Below the pieces are notes generated by a model. The model was not told the origin of the DNA and ran no database searches. It saw nothing but the letters and a program-made list of their open reading frames with translations. From contig NZ_ABCP01000029.1 of the NCBI RefSeq assembly GCF_000170835.1, positions 1-45,145 of the forward strand: a stretch of DNA of 45,145 bases, in the 5' to 3' direction. Of the stretch, positions 36,805-45,000 are shown piece after piece; position 1 is the first letter of the stretch, and the number at the start of each line of letters is the position of its first letter. Both the position numbers and the translations under genes were made by a program. This DNA is from Marinobacter algicola DG893. Its GTDB lineage: Bacteria > Pseudomonadota > Gammaproteobacteria > Pseudomonadales > Oleiphilaceae.

Positions 36805-37737
36805 TCAGAATGGTATATCATCGTCCCACTCGTCTTCGGCTTTTGCATCAACTAGCACAAGCTTGTTGACTCCAAATTTTGCGAGCATTCCATTGAATGA
36901 TGCCAAAAAGTTTTCTGATTCCGATAGGACACTATTGTCTTTTACTCTGTCCTTAAGTTTTTCCAAATTATCTTCCGGAACGGCATCGACGGACTTCAAA
37001 ATAGCGACTTTGTCCAATGCTTCATCGATGTCTGTTGATTGACCTATGGCATTACACAAAGCCAGTAACATTTTTGATCGCGTTTTTGGAGATTTAACAA
37101 TCGTGATAAATACTTGTTCAGCAACCTCACCGACTGTTTTGTTTACTCCCTGAATGCCTTGATATTTTCCAATGAACCCGTAAGGGTCCATCCCCTTTCG
37201 GATTGGTATGATCAAGACATCCCTCCCAACGGCAACACCGATTTCTTGATCGCACCAGTTACTCTCTCTAAAACCATCCATCAGGATCGCTGCAAGCGCA
37301 TCCATCGTTGATAGCCCTGCCTCAATTTCCTGCTGCCATTCCCGAGACGGCTCAATATCTTCATGCGCAACGAAAGCGGATATCGCATATCTTTTGAGAA
37401 CCGACTGAAGATGAGATGTCTGAACCTTGAATGAGGCAAGGTGGGTGAGGAATAGACGAAAGAAACCAGGTTTCCAAAACGTCGCTTCGCGTGGCGACTT
37501 CGTTGAATAATTGTGTGGAATATCGAGTTCTTCTGCGATTTTAAGTATTAAATCCTCACTCTTCTCTTTTGCCAGCACCTCCTTTGCGTAAATCCGTTTG
37601 CTATTGGCACTCGGAACAATTCCAGCGTACTTGACCCCGTGAGCATCAAAAAAGATGTCTATTTCCGAAAAAGTCATTCGCAATTGAAGTTCTTGGGCAA
37701 TCTTTTCCAACAGCTCTATTTTTTCTATGGCTCTCAT
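36805..37737 (-). CDS. TIR-domain protein with AbiJ-NTD-like N-terminus, probable defence effector
   Basis: The 310-aa protein has three parts. Residues 1-80 form a small helical domain (KIELLEKIAQELQLRMTFSEIDIFF, then YAKEVLAKEKSEDLILKIAEEL). That pattern resembles the N-terminal module attached to many bacterial abortive-infection proteins (AbiJ-NTD type); this match is from memory of the family. Residues 92-200 form a TIR domain: FRLFLTHLASFKVQTSHLQ, FVAHEDIEPSREWQQEI, and WCDQEIGVAVGRDVLIIPI. The WCxxE motif (W161-E165) holds the usual NADase glutamate. A helical C-terminal 100 residues end in acidic DDDIPF. Such TIR proteins typically deplete NAD after phage sensing. It is the first gene of the array, the position most strongly expressed in known integrons. 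Confidence 0.85.
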   Translation of the reverse strand: MRAIEKIELLEKIAQELQLRMTFSEIDIFFDAHGVKYAGIVPSANSKRIYAKEVLAKEKSEDLILKIAEELDIPHNYSTKSPREATFWKPGFFRLFLTHLASFKVQTSHLQSVLKRYAISAFVAHEDIEPSREWQQEIEAGLSTMDALAAILMDGFRESNWCDQEIGVAVGRDVLIIPIRKGMDPYGFIGKYQGIQGVNKTVGEVAEQVFITIVKSPKTRSKMLLALCNAIGQSTDIDEALDKVAILKSVDAVPEDNLEKLKDRVKDNSVLSESENFLASFNGMLAKFGVNKLVLVDAKAEDEWDDDIPF

Positions 37738-37769
37738 CTATACCCCAGTTTCAAAGGGAAATTTTGTAC

Positions 37770-37776
37770 ACGTAAC
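37770..37776 (-). other. Junction core GTTACGT, start of first intact cassette (possible attI junction)
   Basis: The first seven bases of the TIR cassette are the reverse complement of its own inverse core ACGTAAC, so this is a true cassette boundary. It lies 345 bases from the intI start. Either attI ends here, or a decayed remnant lies between this point and the GTTAGGT core at 38010. Confidence 0.75.
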
Positions 37777-37777
37777 A

Positions 37778-37809
37778 GCGTATTATACGAACCCGTTCGT
37801 ATAATACGC
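37778..37809. promoter_or_regulatory. Perfect 15-bp palindrome with TATAAT, operator-like
   Basis: GCGTATTATACGAAC and GTTCGTATAATACGC are perfect reverse complements separated by two bases. Each strand carries a TATAAT; the minus-strand one (37787-37782) is placed to drive the TIR cassette, 45 bases before its ATG. A half-copy, TTCGTATAAT, follows at 37811. Related sequence CGAACCGGTTCGTATAAC lies near intI at 38028. It could be an operator over the cassette promoter, or integrase-binding sequence. Confidence 0.55.
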
Positions 37810-37900
37810 ATTCGTATAATTCCAATTTCAGCCGCCCTGCCCGATTCAATAAATCAATTTAAAATCAATAATTAACCAGAACCCACCACGGCTACCGCCG

Positions 37901-37955
37901 GAGTTATACGCCCTCCTTGGCCTGCAACATTTCGTTGAATGAGGGCGTATAACTC
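37901..37955. repeat. 15-bp perfect inverted repeat in leader
   Basis: GAGTTATACGCCCTC (37901-37915) and GAGGGCGTATAACTC (37941-37955) are exact reverse complements around a 25-base loop. The ends read GTTATAC outward, the reverse of the order found in attC, so it is not an ordinary attC. It could be the two ends of an ORF-less mini-cassette, a protein-binding site or an RNA hairpin. Confidence 0.7.
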
Positions 37956-38009
37956 CACAATGCTCTAATCCAGCTTCAACAGTATCAGATACTTACATGA
38001 GTTTCCCGC

Positions 38010-38016
38010 ACCTAAC
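38010..38016 (-). other. Candidate attI core GTTAGGT
   Basis: GTTAGGT matches the GTTRRRY consensus perfectly. It lies 105 bases from the intI start codon, a typical attI distance, and is preceded by CAAAACTCCAG, which is reminiscent of the AAAACAAAG stretch before the class 1 attI core. However, no matching ACCTAAC inverse core follows before the TIR cassette, so this core does not begin an intact cassette. Confidence 0.5.
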
Positions 38017-38027
38017 CTGGAGTTTTG

Positions 38028-38039
38028 CGAACCGGTTCG
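38028..38039. promoter_or_regulatory. 12-bp palindrome near intI
   Basis: CGAACCGGTTCG is perfectly symmetric and lies 25 bases before the intI -35 element. It shares GGTTCGTATAA with the palindrome at 37778-37809. On the minus strand the adjoining TTATAC could be a -10 for the cassette promoter, though no good -35 is seen. Confidence 0.45.
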
Positions 38040-38063
38040 TATAACTTCGCTCTGTAGCGCCCG

Positions 38064-38093
38064 TTGACAGGGCAACGCATTCGAACCTACTGT
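38064..38093 (+). promoter_or_regulatory. intI promoter
   Basis: A perfect -35 TTGACA (38064-38069) is followed after 18 bases by TACTGT (38088-38093). The -10 lies inside the LexA box, so LexA should block polymerase directly. Confidence 0.8.
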
Positions 38094-38107
38094 ATATAAA
38101 AACAGTA
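38088..38107 (+). promoter_or_regulatory. LexA (SOS) box of intI
   Basis: The 16-base core CTGTATATAAAAACAG fits CTGT-N8-ACAG, and the flanking TA/TA extends it to the full 20-base consensus. It overlaps the -10 of the intI promoter and ends 14 bases before the ATG. SOS control of intI is established in other integrons. Confidence 0.93.
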
Positions 38108-38120
38108 TAAGGGCATTAAA

Positions 38121-39113
38121 ATGGATATGGACATCCCACCAGCTATCCCCGTGCAACCAACGCGGTTTCTGGACAAACTTCGTAGCTTCATTCGTATGCG
38201 AGGCCTTGCCTATGCAACCGAGAAAACCTATGTGTTCTGGATAAGGCGTTTCATCCGTTTCCATGGTCGGAAGCATCCTGAAACGATGGGCTCGGCAGAC
38301 GTCGAAGCCTTTCTTTCACATTTGGTATTACAAGCCAATGCCAGTGTGGCAACCCAGAGAGTAGCTTTGAATGCACTGATTTTTCTCTACCGGGAATTCA
38401 TGGGCATTCCTCTAGACAACCTGAATTACGAAGCCGCCCGAAAGCCCGCAAAGCTGCCAACGGTATTCAGTCCTGAGGAAGCAAAAACCACTATCAACAA
38501 CCTGGAAGGCGAGTATCGCCTGATTGCCATGCTGATCTATGGTTCGGGCCTTCGTATTAACGAGGTATTGCGGCTGCGCGTGAAGGACGTTGATTTTGGA
38601 ATGCAACAATTGGTGGTTCGCAGCGGTAAGGGCAATAAGGATCGGATTACCCTGTTACCTAGTTCCCTTATACAGTCCCTGACCAGGCAAATTGAAGCGG
38701 CCTTGCATCAGCATTCAAGTGATTTGGCCAAAGGCTACGGCTCTGTATACTTGCCTGCGGGGCTTGCCCGGAAGTATCCAAATGCCAGTCAAGAGCCAGG
38801 TTGGCAGTATGTGTTTCCCGCAGCGGAGTTGTCAGTAGATCCACGTTCCGGCATCCGCCGTCGCCACCACATGATTGATAGAACTGTACAAAAAAATTTC
38901 CGCATAGCGATTCGCTCTGCGGGGATACGGAAGCCCGCAAACAGTCATACTTTCAGGCATAGTTTTGCCACTCGCCTACTGGAAAGCGGATACGATATTC
39001 GCACCATTCAGAAGCTGCTGGGCCACGCCGACGTGCGCACCACTGAAATCTACACACATGTGGTTCGTAAAGGAGGCTTTGGAGTACGCAGCCCGATAGA
39101 CGACGCCTTCTAA
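38121..39113 (+). CDS. intI: Integron integrase
   Basis: The 330-aa tyrosine recombinase inserts and excises cassettes at attI and attC sites. Catalytic residues are visible: Arg145 (GSGLRINEVLRL), Lys170/173 (SGKGNKDR), His276 and Arg279 (SHTFRHSFAT), His302 (LLGHADVRTT) and the nucleophile Tyr311 (EIYTH). The IntI-specific insert lies at about residues 195-252 (HSSDLAKGYGSVYLP, then ARKYPNASQEPGWQYVFPA and RRRHHM). Full length and all key residues suggest activity. It is transcribed away from the cassettes, with a LexA-controlled promoter. The last four bases overlap the end of the convergent YrhK gene. Confidence 0.97.
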   Translation: MDMDIPPAIPVQPTRFLDKLRSFIRMRGLAYATEKTYVFWIRRFIRFHGRKHPETMGSADVEAFLSHLVLQANASVATQRVALNALIFLYREFMGIPLDNLNYEAARKPAKLPTVFSPEEAKTTINNLEGEYRLIAMLIYGSGLRINEVLRLRVKDVDFGMQQLVVRSGKGNKDRITLLPSSLIQSLTRQIEAALHQHSSDLAKGYGSVYLPAGLARKYPNASQEPGWQYVFPAAELSVDPRSGIRRRHHMIDRTVQKNFRIAIRSAGIRKPANSHTFRHSFATRLLESGYDIRTIQKLLGHADVRTTEIYTHVVRKGGFGVRSPIDDAF

Positions 39114-39385
39114 CTTTCCCAGCGACTTTCCGGAATACGCTGCACGTGGATATGCCCGATCAGGCGAATGGTGGGGCGAACCAGGAACTGGAAACTGCCA
39201 ATAATGAACAGCCAGATGGCCGCTTTTTCGTGTTCGGGAAACAGAAACAGGATGCTGCCCACCAGAAACCAGATGGCGATCAGGAAATCATTGATGATGC
39301 TGAGCACTTCGTAACGGCGCCGTATAACCAGTTCTTCGTGGCCTAACCGAAAGGTTAGTGGGTTATCTGTACGGTCTTCAGCCAT
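39110..39385 (-). CDS. YrhK-domain membrane protein
   Basis: The 91-aa protein has two hydrophobic helices (INDFLIAIWFLVGSILFLF and AAIWLFIIGSFQFLVRP). The YrhK-like pattern runs HEELVIRRRYEVLSIINDF...RPTIRLIGHIHV. The function of the family is not known. Its stop codon interlocks with that of intI, so intI has no room for an intergenic terminator. GTGTAATGG precedes the start. Confidence 0.8.
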   Translation of the reverse strand: MAEDRTDNPLTFRLGHEELVIRRRYEVLSIINDFLIAIWFLVGSILFLFPEHEKAAIWLFIIGSFQFLVRPTIRLIGHIHVQRIPESRWES

Positions 39386-39416
39386 TACACATCCTGTTTC
39401 CAGTGGGTTTGGTAAA

Positions 39417-39764
39417 TTATTGCATGTCTTTGTAGGCTGCGTCGGTGCGCGCCGCCATGATGTAATCGTTTTTGTGCAGGCCGCCTATCTTGTGGGTCCA
39501 CCAGCGTACGGTGACCTTGCCATATTCCAGAAGGATGGCGGGGTGGTGCCCTTCCTCTTCGGCCAGGTCACCCACCTTGTTGGTAAATGCCTGGGCCTGG
39601 GCGAAATTCTTGAGCTTGAACACCCGCTGTAGCTGCTCTTCCCCATCCAGCTCAATCTCCTGCCAGTCGGGTACATCTTTACCCAAAGCCTGCTTTTGGT
39701 CAGCAGTGACTGTGGGAGCATCTGCGCTGCAGGCTTCGCAGCTTTGTTTCGTCAATTCACTCAT
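39417..39764 (-). CDS. phhB: Pterin-4a-carbinolamine dehydratase
   Basis: The enzyme regenerates tetrahydrobiopterin-type cofactor after phenylalanine hydroxylation. The 115-aa protein carries the family signature [28 protein letters not shown] with the active-site histidines. I start at MSELTKQSC (39764), preceded by GGAGG at the right distance. The frame extends upstream past the imuA promoter without family character. An N-terminal cysteine pair (SCEAC) is seen. It is divergent from imuA. Confidence 0.94.
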   Translation of the reverse strand: MSELTKQSCEACSADAPTVTADQKQALGKDVPDWQEIELDGEEQLQRVFKLKNFAQAQAFTNKVGDLAEEEGHHPAILLEYGKVTVRWWTHKIGGLHKNDYIMAARTDAAYKDMQ

Positions 39765-39832
39765 TTCAACCTCCATGGTTGATGGCTGTACTACAAACGT
39801 GGGTTCGTTCCGCCACATTATCAACCCATCGC

Positions 39833-39861
39833 TTGAAATCCTGTCTTTTTCAGAATACTGT
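39833..39861 (+). promoter_or_regulatory. imuA operon promoter
   Basis: -35 TTGAAA (39833-39838) is followed after 17 bases by TACTGT (39856-39861). The -10 lies in the LexA box, the same arrangement as at intI. Confidence 0.75.
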
Positions 39862-39875
39862 ATATTTAAACAGTA
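39856..39875 (+). promoter_or_regulatory. LexA (SOS) box of imuA-imuB-dnaE2
   Basis: The core CTGTATATTTAAACAG fits CTGT-N8-ACAG and is flanked by TA on both sides. It lies 15 bases before the imuA ATG. imuA-imuB-dnaE2 operons are well known LexA targets. Confidence 0.93.
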
Positions 39876-39890
39876 TATAGAGAACCTTCC

Positions 39891-40580
39891 ATGAGCGAGA
39901 TTCTGAATACACTGATGCAGGACGCCCGTGTGTGGCAGGGTCAACATCATACCCGCACTAGCCGACCAACAGAGTCAACCGGTTACCAGGTGCTGGACAA
40001 CCAGCTCGGCGGTGCTGGCTGGCCACGTGGTGCGCTGAGTGAGTGCTTGCTGGATGAACCCGGCATTGGTGAGCTGCACCTGTTGCTACCCCTGATGCAA
40101 CGGCTTTCTCAAGCGGAAAAAACTGTATTCTGGCTGAACCCGCCCCATATACCCTACGCCCCTGCCCTGGCCCGTGAAGGGGTTAATCTGGATCAGGTCA
40201 TACTGATCAACACCGAAGACGATGGCGACTTCCTGTGGACGCTGGAAAACTGCCTGCGCTCACCGGTCACCGGCCTGGTGATGGCCTGGCCCGGAAAACT
40301 GGCCACCCGAGACATACGGCGCTTGCAACTGGCTGCGGAGGCCGGCAGCAATGTGTGCGTGCTGTTCCGCGAACGGCGCCATGCCGAACAGAACTCCCCG
40401 GCGGCGCTACGCCTGGATCTGACAGCAGGAAGCCAGCAGGCGCTCAAGGTCAATGTTCTGAAACGTCGCGGCAGCTGGCCCGGCCAATATTGCTCAGTAG
40501 CCATGGGGCACCGGGCGGACCTCGCCTTCCGGGAAGCACCCAGGGTGGTCCAGGGTCCCTGGGCCGACAAGGCCGGGTAA
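39891..40580 (+). CDS. imuA: Translesion synthesis protein ImuA
   Basis: ImuA is the RecA/SulA-like accessory protein of the mutasome, which also needs ImuB and DnaE2. The 229-aa protein carries the family pattern [42 protein letters not shown], equivalent to the RecA-fold N-terminus. It then has [21 protein letters not shown] and a C-terminal RRGSWPGQ. It lies eight bases before imuB and is the first gene of an SOS-controlled operon. Confidence 0.94.
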   Translation: MSEILNTLMQDARVWQGQHHTRTSRPTESTGYQVLDNQLGGAGWPRGALSECLLDEPGIGELHLLLPLMQRLSQAEKTVFWLNPPHIPYAPALAREGVNLDQVILINTEDDGDFLWTLENCLRSPVTGLVMAWPGKLATRDIRRLQLAAEAGSNVCVLFRERRHAEQNSPAALRLDLTAGSQQALKVNVLKRRGSWPGQYCSVAMGHRADLAFREAPRVVQGPWADKAG

Positions 40581-40588
40581 GGCTCACC

Positions 40589-42007
40589 ATGCTCTGGCTG
40601 TATCTGCACTTTCCTCATCTGTTGTTGGATCATATTCGCCGCTCTCATGAAAACCAGTCGGCGCTGGCTGTTGTGGAAGGTTCCGGCCAGAAGGTGATCC
40701 AGGCTTGCCCGGAAGCCTGCGCCCAGGGAGTGCACGCTGGCATGCGCCTGAAAACTGCCATCAGTCTGGTGCCGGAACTGGGTATGGTCAGGGCGGACCA
40801 CCAACAGGAAGCCCGGATACTGGAAAGCCAGGCATGCTGGCTATACCGGTATGCGGCTCATATTGTGCTGGTTCCACCGGATGGCCTGTTGGCGGAAGTG
40901 GGCAGTCTGCAGCGGCTTTACGGCGGGCTGGCCGCCGTATGGCAAACGGTGGAACAGGGGCTGGAGGAACGCCAGCTTAACGCCTGGATAGCCATCGGCC
41001 ACACCCCACTGTCAGCCCGGCTGATTGCCCGTACCGGCAAGGGCGAGTGCACGGCGGACAAAGGCCATATCCTGCGTACACTGGGGCAGATGTCCCTGCT
41101 GGCTGCGGAATTCGATGACAAAACCTGTACCAGGCTGCAGCGAATCGGCCTGAACACCCTGGATGATGTTTTCTCACTGCCTGCCGGTGAACTGGCCCGT
41201 CGACTGTCGCCGGAAACCCTCGCGTATGTGCAAAAAATCCAGGGTAACCGCGCGGACCCACAAACACCCTGGCAACCGCCCCACACCTTTCGTCAGCAAG
41301 CGGATTTTGTACAGGAGATTGAGCAGTCCCAGGGCCTGCTGTTCCCCCTGCAGCGCATTCTGTCAGAGCTGGAGGAAGACCTGTGCTGGCGACAGCAGGA
41401 TACCGACAGCCTGTTGCTGGTCCTGCGGCACCGGCATCAGGAGCCTACCCGCATTCGGGTTCGCACCTCCGGCCCCGAGCATCGGGCCGAAGCATTTCTG
41501 AATCTTATCCGCCTACGCTTTGAGCAACACCCATTAAGGGCTCCGGTGATCTCGTTGGTGTTGTCGGTCAAACGCTTTCTGGGGCGGGAAGCGGCCTCTG
41601 GCCAGGACCTCCTGGGTGAAACGCAGGATTTGAGCGAAGCCTGGCATACCCTGATCAGCCGCCTGCAGGCGCGGCTTGGCGAACACTCATTACGGCAGTT
41701 ATCACCGCAGGCAGATCACCGGCCCGAACGGGCCTGGTCTGCCTCAGAGGTGCAGCGAAAAAAGCATATCTGCCTTTCCTCTCCTAACCCGTTACCCCGC
41801 CGGCCTTTATGGTTACTCAAAGGGCCGCAACCGCTGGCCGAAGCTCCGACCATGTGGTTTTCGGGCCCGGAACGGATCAGTGGGGGCTGGTGGGATGGCC
41901 AGAGGGTACATCGGGACTATTACATTGCCGAGCTATCCACCGGCCAGCTTGCCTGGGTATTCCGGGATGTGCGGGATGGCTGGTTCGTGCATGGTTGGTT
42001 TGGCTGA
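40589..42007 (+). CDS. imuB: Y-family polymerase-like protein ImuB
   Basis: ImuB is a catalytically inactive Y-family polymerase relative that docks ImuA and DnaE2 on the beta clamp. The 472-aa protein starts MLWLYLHFPHLLLD, lacking the acidic metal ligands of active Y-family enzymes, and continues ACAQGVHAGMRLKTAISLVPEL. Finger and little-finger regions follow (RLQRIGLNTLDDVFSLPAGELARRLSPE). The C-terminus WVFRDVRDGWFVHGWFG is typical. The start at 40589 is the family start; longer frames upstream overlap imuA. Its TGA overlaps the dnaE2 ATG. Confidence 0.94.
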   Translation: MLWLYLHFPHLLLDHIRRSHENQSALAVVEGSGQKVIQACPEACAQGVHAGMRLKTAISLVPELGMVRADHQQEARILESQACWLYRYAAHIVLVPPDGLLAEVGSLQRLYGGLAAVWQTVEQGLEERQLNAWIAIGHTPLSARLIARTGKGECTADKGHILRTLGQMSLLAAEFDDKTCTRLQRIGLNTLDDVFSLPAGELARRLSPETLAYVQKIQGNRADPQTPWQPPHTFRQQADFVQEIEQSQGLLFPLQRILSELEEDLCWRQQDTDSLLLVLRHRHQEPTRIRVRTSGPEHRAEAFLNLIRLRFEQHPLRAPVISLVLSVKRFLGREAASGQDLLGETQDLSEAWHTLISRLQARLGEHSLRQLSPQADHRPERAWSASEVQRKKHICLSSPNPLPRRPLWLLKGPQPLAEAPTMWFSGPERISGGWWDGQRVHRDYYIAELSTGQLAWVFRDVRDGWFVHGWFG

Positions 42008-45000
42008 TGAGCGAATTCAGCTATGCCGAACTCTTCTGCTTCAGCAATTTCACCTTTCTGACCGGGGCCTCACACCCCCATGAACTGGCCGAGCGGGCGC
42101 TGGAGTTGGGCTACTCTGCACTGGCCATCACAGATGCCTGCTCGGTGGCTGGCATTCCTCGGGCATGGGCCGCCCTGAGAGACAGTCCGGTAAAGCTGAT
42201 CACCGGCAGTTGGTTTGAACTTGAAGATGCCCCGGCCGAAGCGGCTACTCCCCGCTTCATTCTGCTGGCCCGCACCCGCAAGGGTTATGGCCAGCTTTGC
42301 CAATTGATCACCACTGGTCGCCGGCAGGCGGAGAAAGGTCAGTACCGGTTGTTCTTCCGGGATATTGAAACCCATTCCCTGAACGATTGTGTATGCCTGT
42401 GGCTGCCTCCCTCACCCACTGTTGTAGATGCAGACCAGGCTTTGGCTTGTGGTGAATGGCTTCAGCGCCTGTTCGAGCCGAATCTCTGGATAGCCGCAGC
42501 CCGCACTCTCGAATCCGGAGAGGAGCAGCAACTGGCCCGGGCGCGCTGGCTGGCAGACCACCTGCGTTGCCCGGTAGCCGCCACCGGAGAAGTGCACATG
42601 CACAGCCGCGAGCGGCAACCGTTGCAGGATGTGCTCACGACCCTGCGCAACCACACCAACCTGGAAAACGCCGGCCACTGCCTGTTCCAGAACGGGGAGC
42701 GCTACCTCCGACCATTACCGGTTCTTGATCGCCTGTTTCCGGAAGCATGGCTCAGGGAAACCCTGGTAATTGCCGAGCAATGTACTTTCGAACCTGGCAG
42801 CTTGCGGTACGAGTACCCACCGGACCTGGTGCCGGGCGGCACATCACCAGCGGCCTACCTGAAACAACTCACCCACGACGGTGAACGCCGGCGATACCCA
42901 AGCGGCACGCCATCGAACGTTCAGAGGCTGATACGCAAGGAACTAAGCCTGATATCAGAGATGAAGTACGAGCACTACTTCCTCACTATCCAGGACATTG
43001 TCGCTTTTGCCCGCAGTCAGGGCATCCTGTGCCAGGGTCGGGGCTCTGCCGCCAACTCTGCCGTGTGCTACTGCCTTGGCATTACCGAGGTCAACCCGGC
43101 TCGCGTGGAGTTGCTGTTCGAACGCTTCATCTCCAAGGATCGCGGAGAGCCACCCGATATTGATGTGGATTTCGAGCATGAACGGCGGGAAGAGGTTATC
43201 CAATACATCTACCGGCGCTACAGCCGGGAACGCGCGGCCCTGGCTGCCACGGTCATCCGCTACCGGCCGCGCAGCGCCATCCGGGATGTGGGCAAGGCCC
43301 TGGGATTTGATCCCGCCATGGTGGAACAGCTACTGGAAGGCATCGATTGGCGGGACAAGGCCAGCAACTGGCGCCAGCAAATTCTCGACAAGCACCTTAC
43401 CCGCAACCCGAAAGTGGCCGACCAGTTCTTTGCCCTGGTGAATACCCTGTTGGGCTTCCCCCGCCACCTGTCCCAGCATGTCGGTGGTTTTGTCATCAGC
43501 GCCGGGCCATTGGCCGAATTGGTACCAGTGGAGAACGCCGCCATGGCGGACCGTACCGTCATACAGTGGGACAAAGAAGATCTGGAAAGCCTGGGCCTGA
43601 TGAAAGTGGATGTGCTTGCCCTGGGCATGCTCACGGCCATCCGCAAGGCGTTGGAGCTGATCAGTGAGGAAAAGGGCACTCCCTTTACCATGCAGGATAT
43701 TCCCCTGGAAGACCAGGCCACCTATGCCATGCTGCAAAAAGGCGACAGTATCGGTGTGTTCCAGGTGGAATCCCGTGCCCAGATCAATATGTTGCCGCGC
43801 CTGAAACCGGAAAAGTACTACGACCTGGTGATTGAGGTGGCCATCGTTCGCCCCGGCCCTATCCAGGGTGACATGGTTCACCCCTATCTGCGTCGCAAGC
43901 ATGGCCTGGAGCCGGTTGACTATCCCAACGACGCTGTACGGAATGTTCTGGAGCGCACCCTGGGTGTGCCTATCTTCCAGGAGCAGGTGATCAAGCTGGC
44001 CATGGTGGCCGCTGGGTTCTCTGCCGGTGAAGCCGACCAGCTCCGCCGCGCGATGGCTGCCTGGAAATCCCACGGCGACCTGACGCCGTTTCGGGACAAG
44101 CTGATCAACGGCATGCTGGAACGCGGCCACGATGCCGATTTCGCCGAACGGTTATACCTGCAGATCTGCGGTTTCGGCGGCTACGGTTTTCCGGAATCCC
44201 ATGCCGCCAGTTTTGCGCTACTGGTGTATGTGTCCTCGTGGATTAAACGCCACTACCCAGCCGCTTTCTACTGCGCCCTACTCAATAGCCAGCCCATGGG
44301 GTTCTATTCACCGTCCCAACTGGTCCAGGACGCCCGTCGTCATGACGTCACTGTGCTACCACCGAATGTAAACCACAGCCAATGGAATCATACTCTGGAG
44401 TCGCCCAATCGTCATTTGCGTCTAGGGCTCAGGCTCATACAAGGCCTCTCTGCCAGCGGCGCCGAAAGCCTGCACAACAACCGCCCGGCTGAAGGTTACC
44501 GGTCCACCGCCGAACTACGTCACCTGGCCGGCCTGAACCAACGTGACATGGAACTGCTCGCCGGCGCTAACGCCATGCCAGCGTTCACCACTAATCGCCA
44601 TCAGGCTTACTGGCAACTGCTTGAGCACGAACAGCCCGCGGAGCTCTTTGCCAGAGAAGCACCTGCTCATTACCAGCCAGAACACTGTTTCCAGTTGCCC
44701 GAACCCACGGAAGGCCAGAACGTTCTGGCCGACTACACCAGCCAGGGCCTGACCCTGCAGCGCCATCCCCTGGCCCTGCTCCGGGAACAGGGGCACCTGA
44801 AGTTCTGTCTCAGCGCCGAACAACTCAAGAATATCCAGCCTGGCCGCCCCGTTCAGGTTGCTGGCCTTGTCACAGGCCGCCAACGCCCCGGCTCCGCCTC
44901 CGGAGTCACCTTCGTTACCCTGGAAGACGAAACCGGTAACGTAAACGTAGTGGTGTGGCTGGAAACCGCACGGCGGCAGCGCAAGCCGCTGATAACGGCT

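Larger units (their letters stand above)
37738..38120. other. Integron leader between intI and first cassette gene
   Basis: These 383 bases hold no convincing gene. In order from intI they contain the intI promoter and LexA box, a 12-bp palindrome (38028-38039), a consensus core GTTAGGT (38016-38010), a 15-bp inverted repeat (37901-37955), an A/T-rich stretch, a second palindrome (37778-37809) and the TIR cassette start (37776). Confidence 0.8.
24507..39113. mobile_element. Chromosomal integron (intI plus minus-strand cassette array)
   Basis: An IntI-type recombinase gene (38121-39113) is followed, on its upstream side, by a chain of mostly single-gene cassettes read on the opposite strand. 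Each cassette ends in an imperfect palindromic attC site. Boundaries were set by matching each cassette's first seven bases to the reverse complement of its own attC inverse core: GTTACGT/ACGTAAC, GTTAGCG/CGCTAAC, GTTATGC/GCATAAC, GTTAGCG/CGCTAAC, GTTAACC/GGTTAAC, GTTAACC/GGTTAAC and GTTATAT/ATATAAC. An eighth boundary matches with one lost T. Several attC sites share the segment GTCCGGTGGAGGCC, as expected for a sedentary array. Cassette genes look AT-richer than the host genes on either side. The left edge is set at the GFA gene end and is uncertain. Confidence 0.9.

Noticed and set aside
36736..37776. Possible toxin-antitoxin pair among the first cassettes
   Set aside because: The TIR and DUF3800 genes are in separate cassettes and both are much larger than typical antitoxins; no small partner frame is seen.
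37901..37955. Inverted repeat considered as an ordinary attC
   Set aside because: An attC runs from RYYYAAC to GTTRRRY; this repeat starts with GTT and ends with AAC, and its arms pair perfectly without the unpaired bases attC needs.
37778..38050. Resemblance of GTTCGTATAA palindromes to lox or dif sites
   Set aside because: Only short shared strings such as TTCGTATA are present; the 8-base (lox) or 6-base (dif) spacer and second arms do not fit.
39765..39950. Upstream extension of phhB
   Set aside because: It would run through the imuA promoter and LexA box into imuA; a good ribosome site precedes 39764.
41809..42006. Upstream extension of dnaE2
   Set aside because: It overlaps imuB in another frame; the family start MSEFSYAELFCFSNF at 42007 overlaps the imuB stop as usual.
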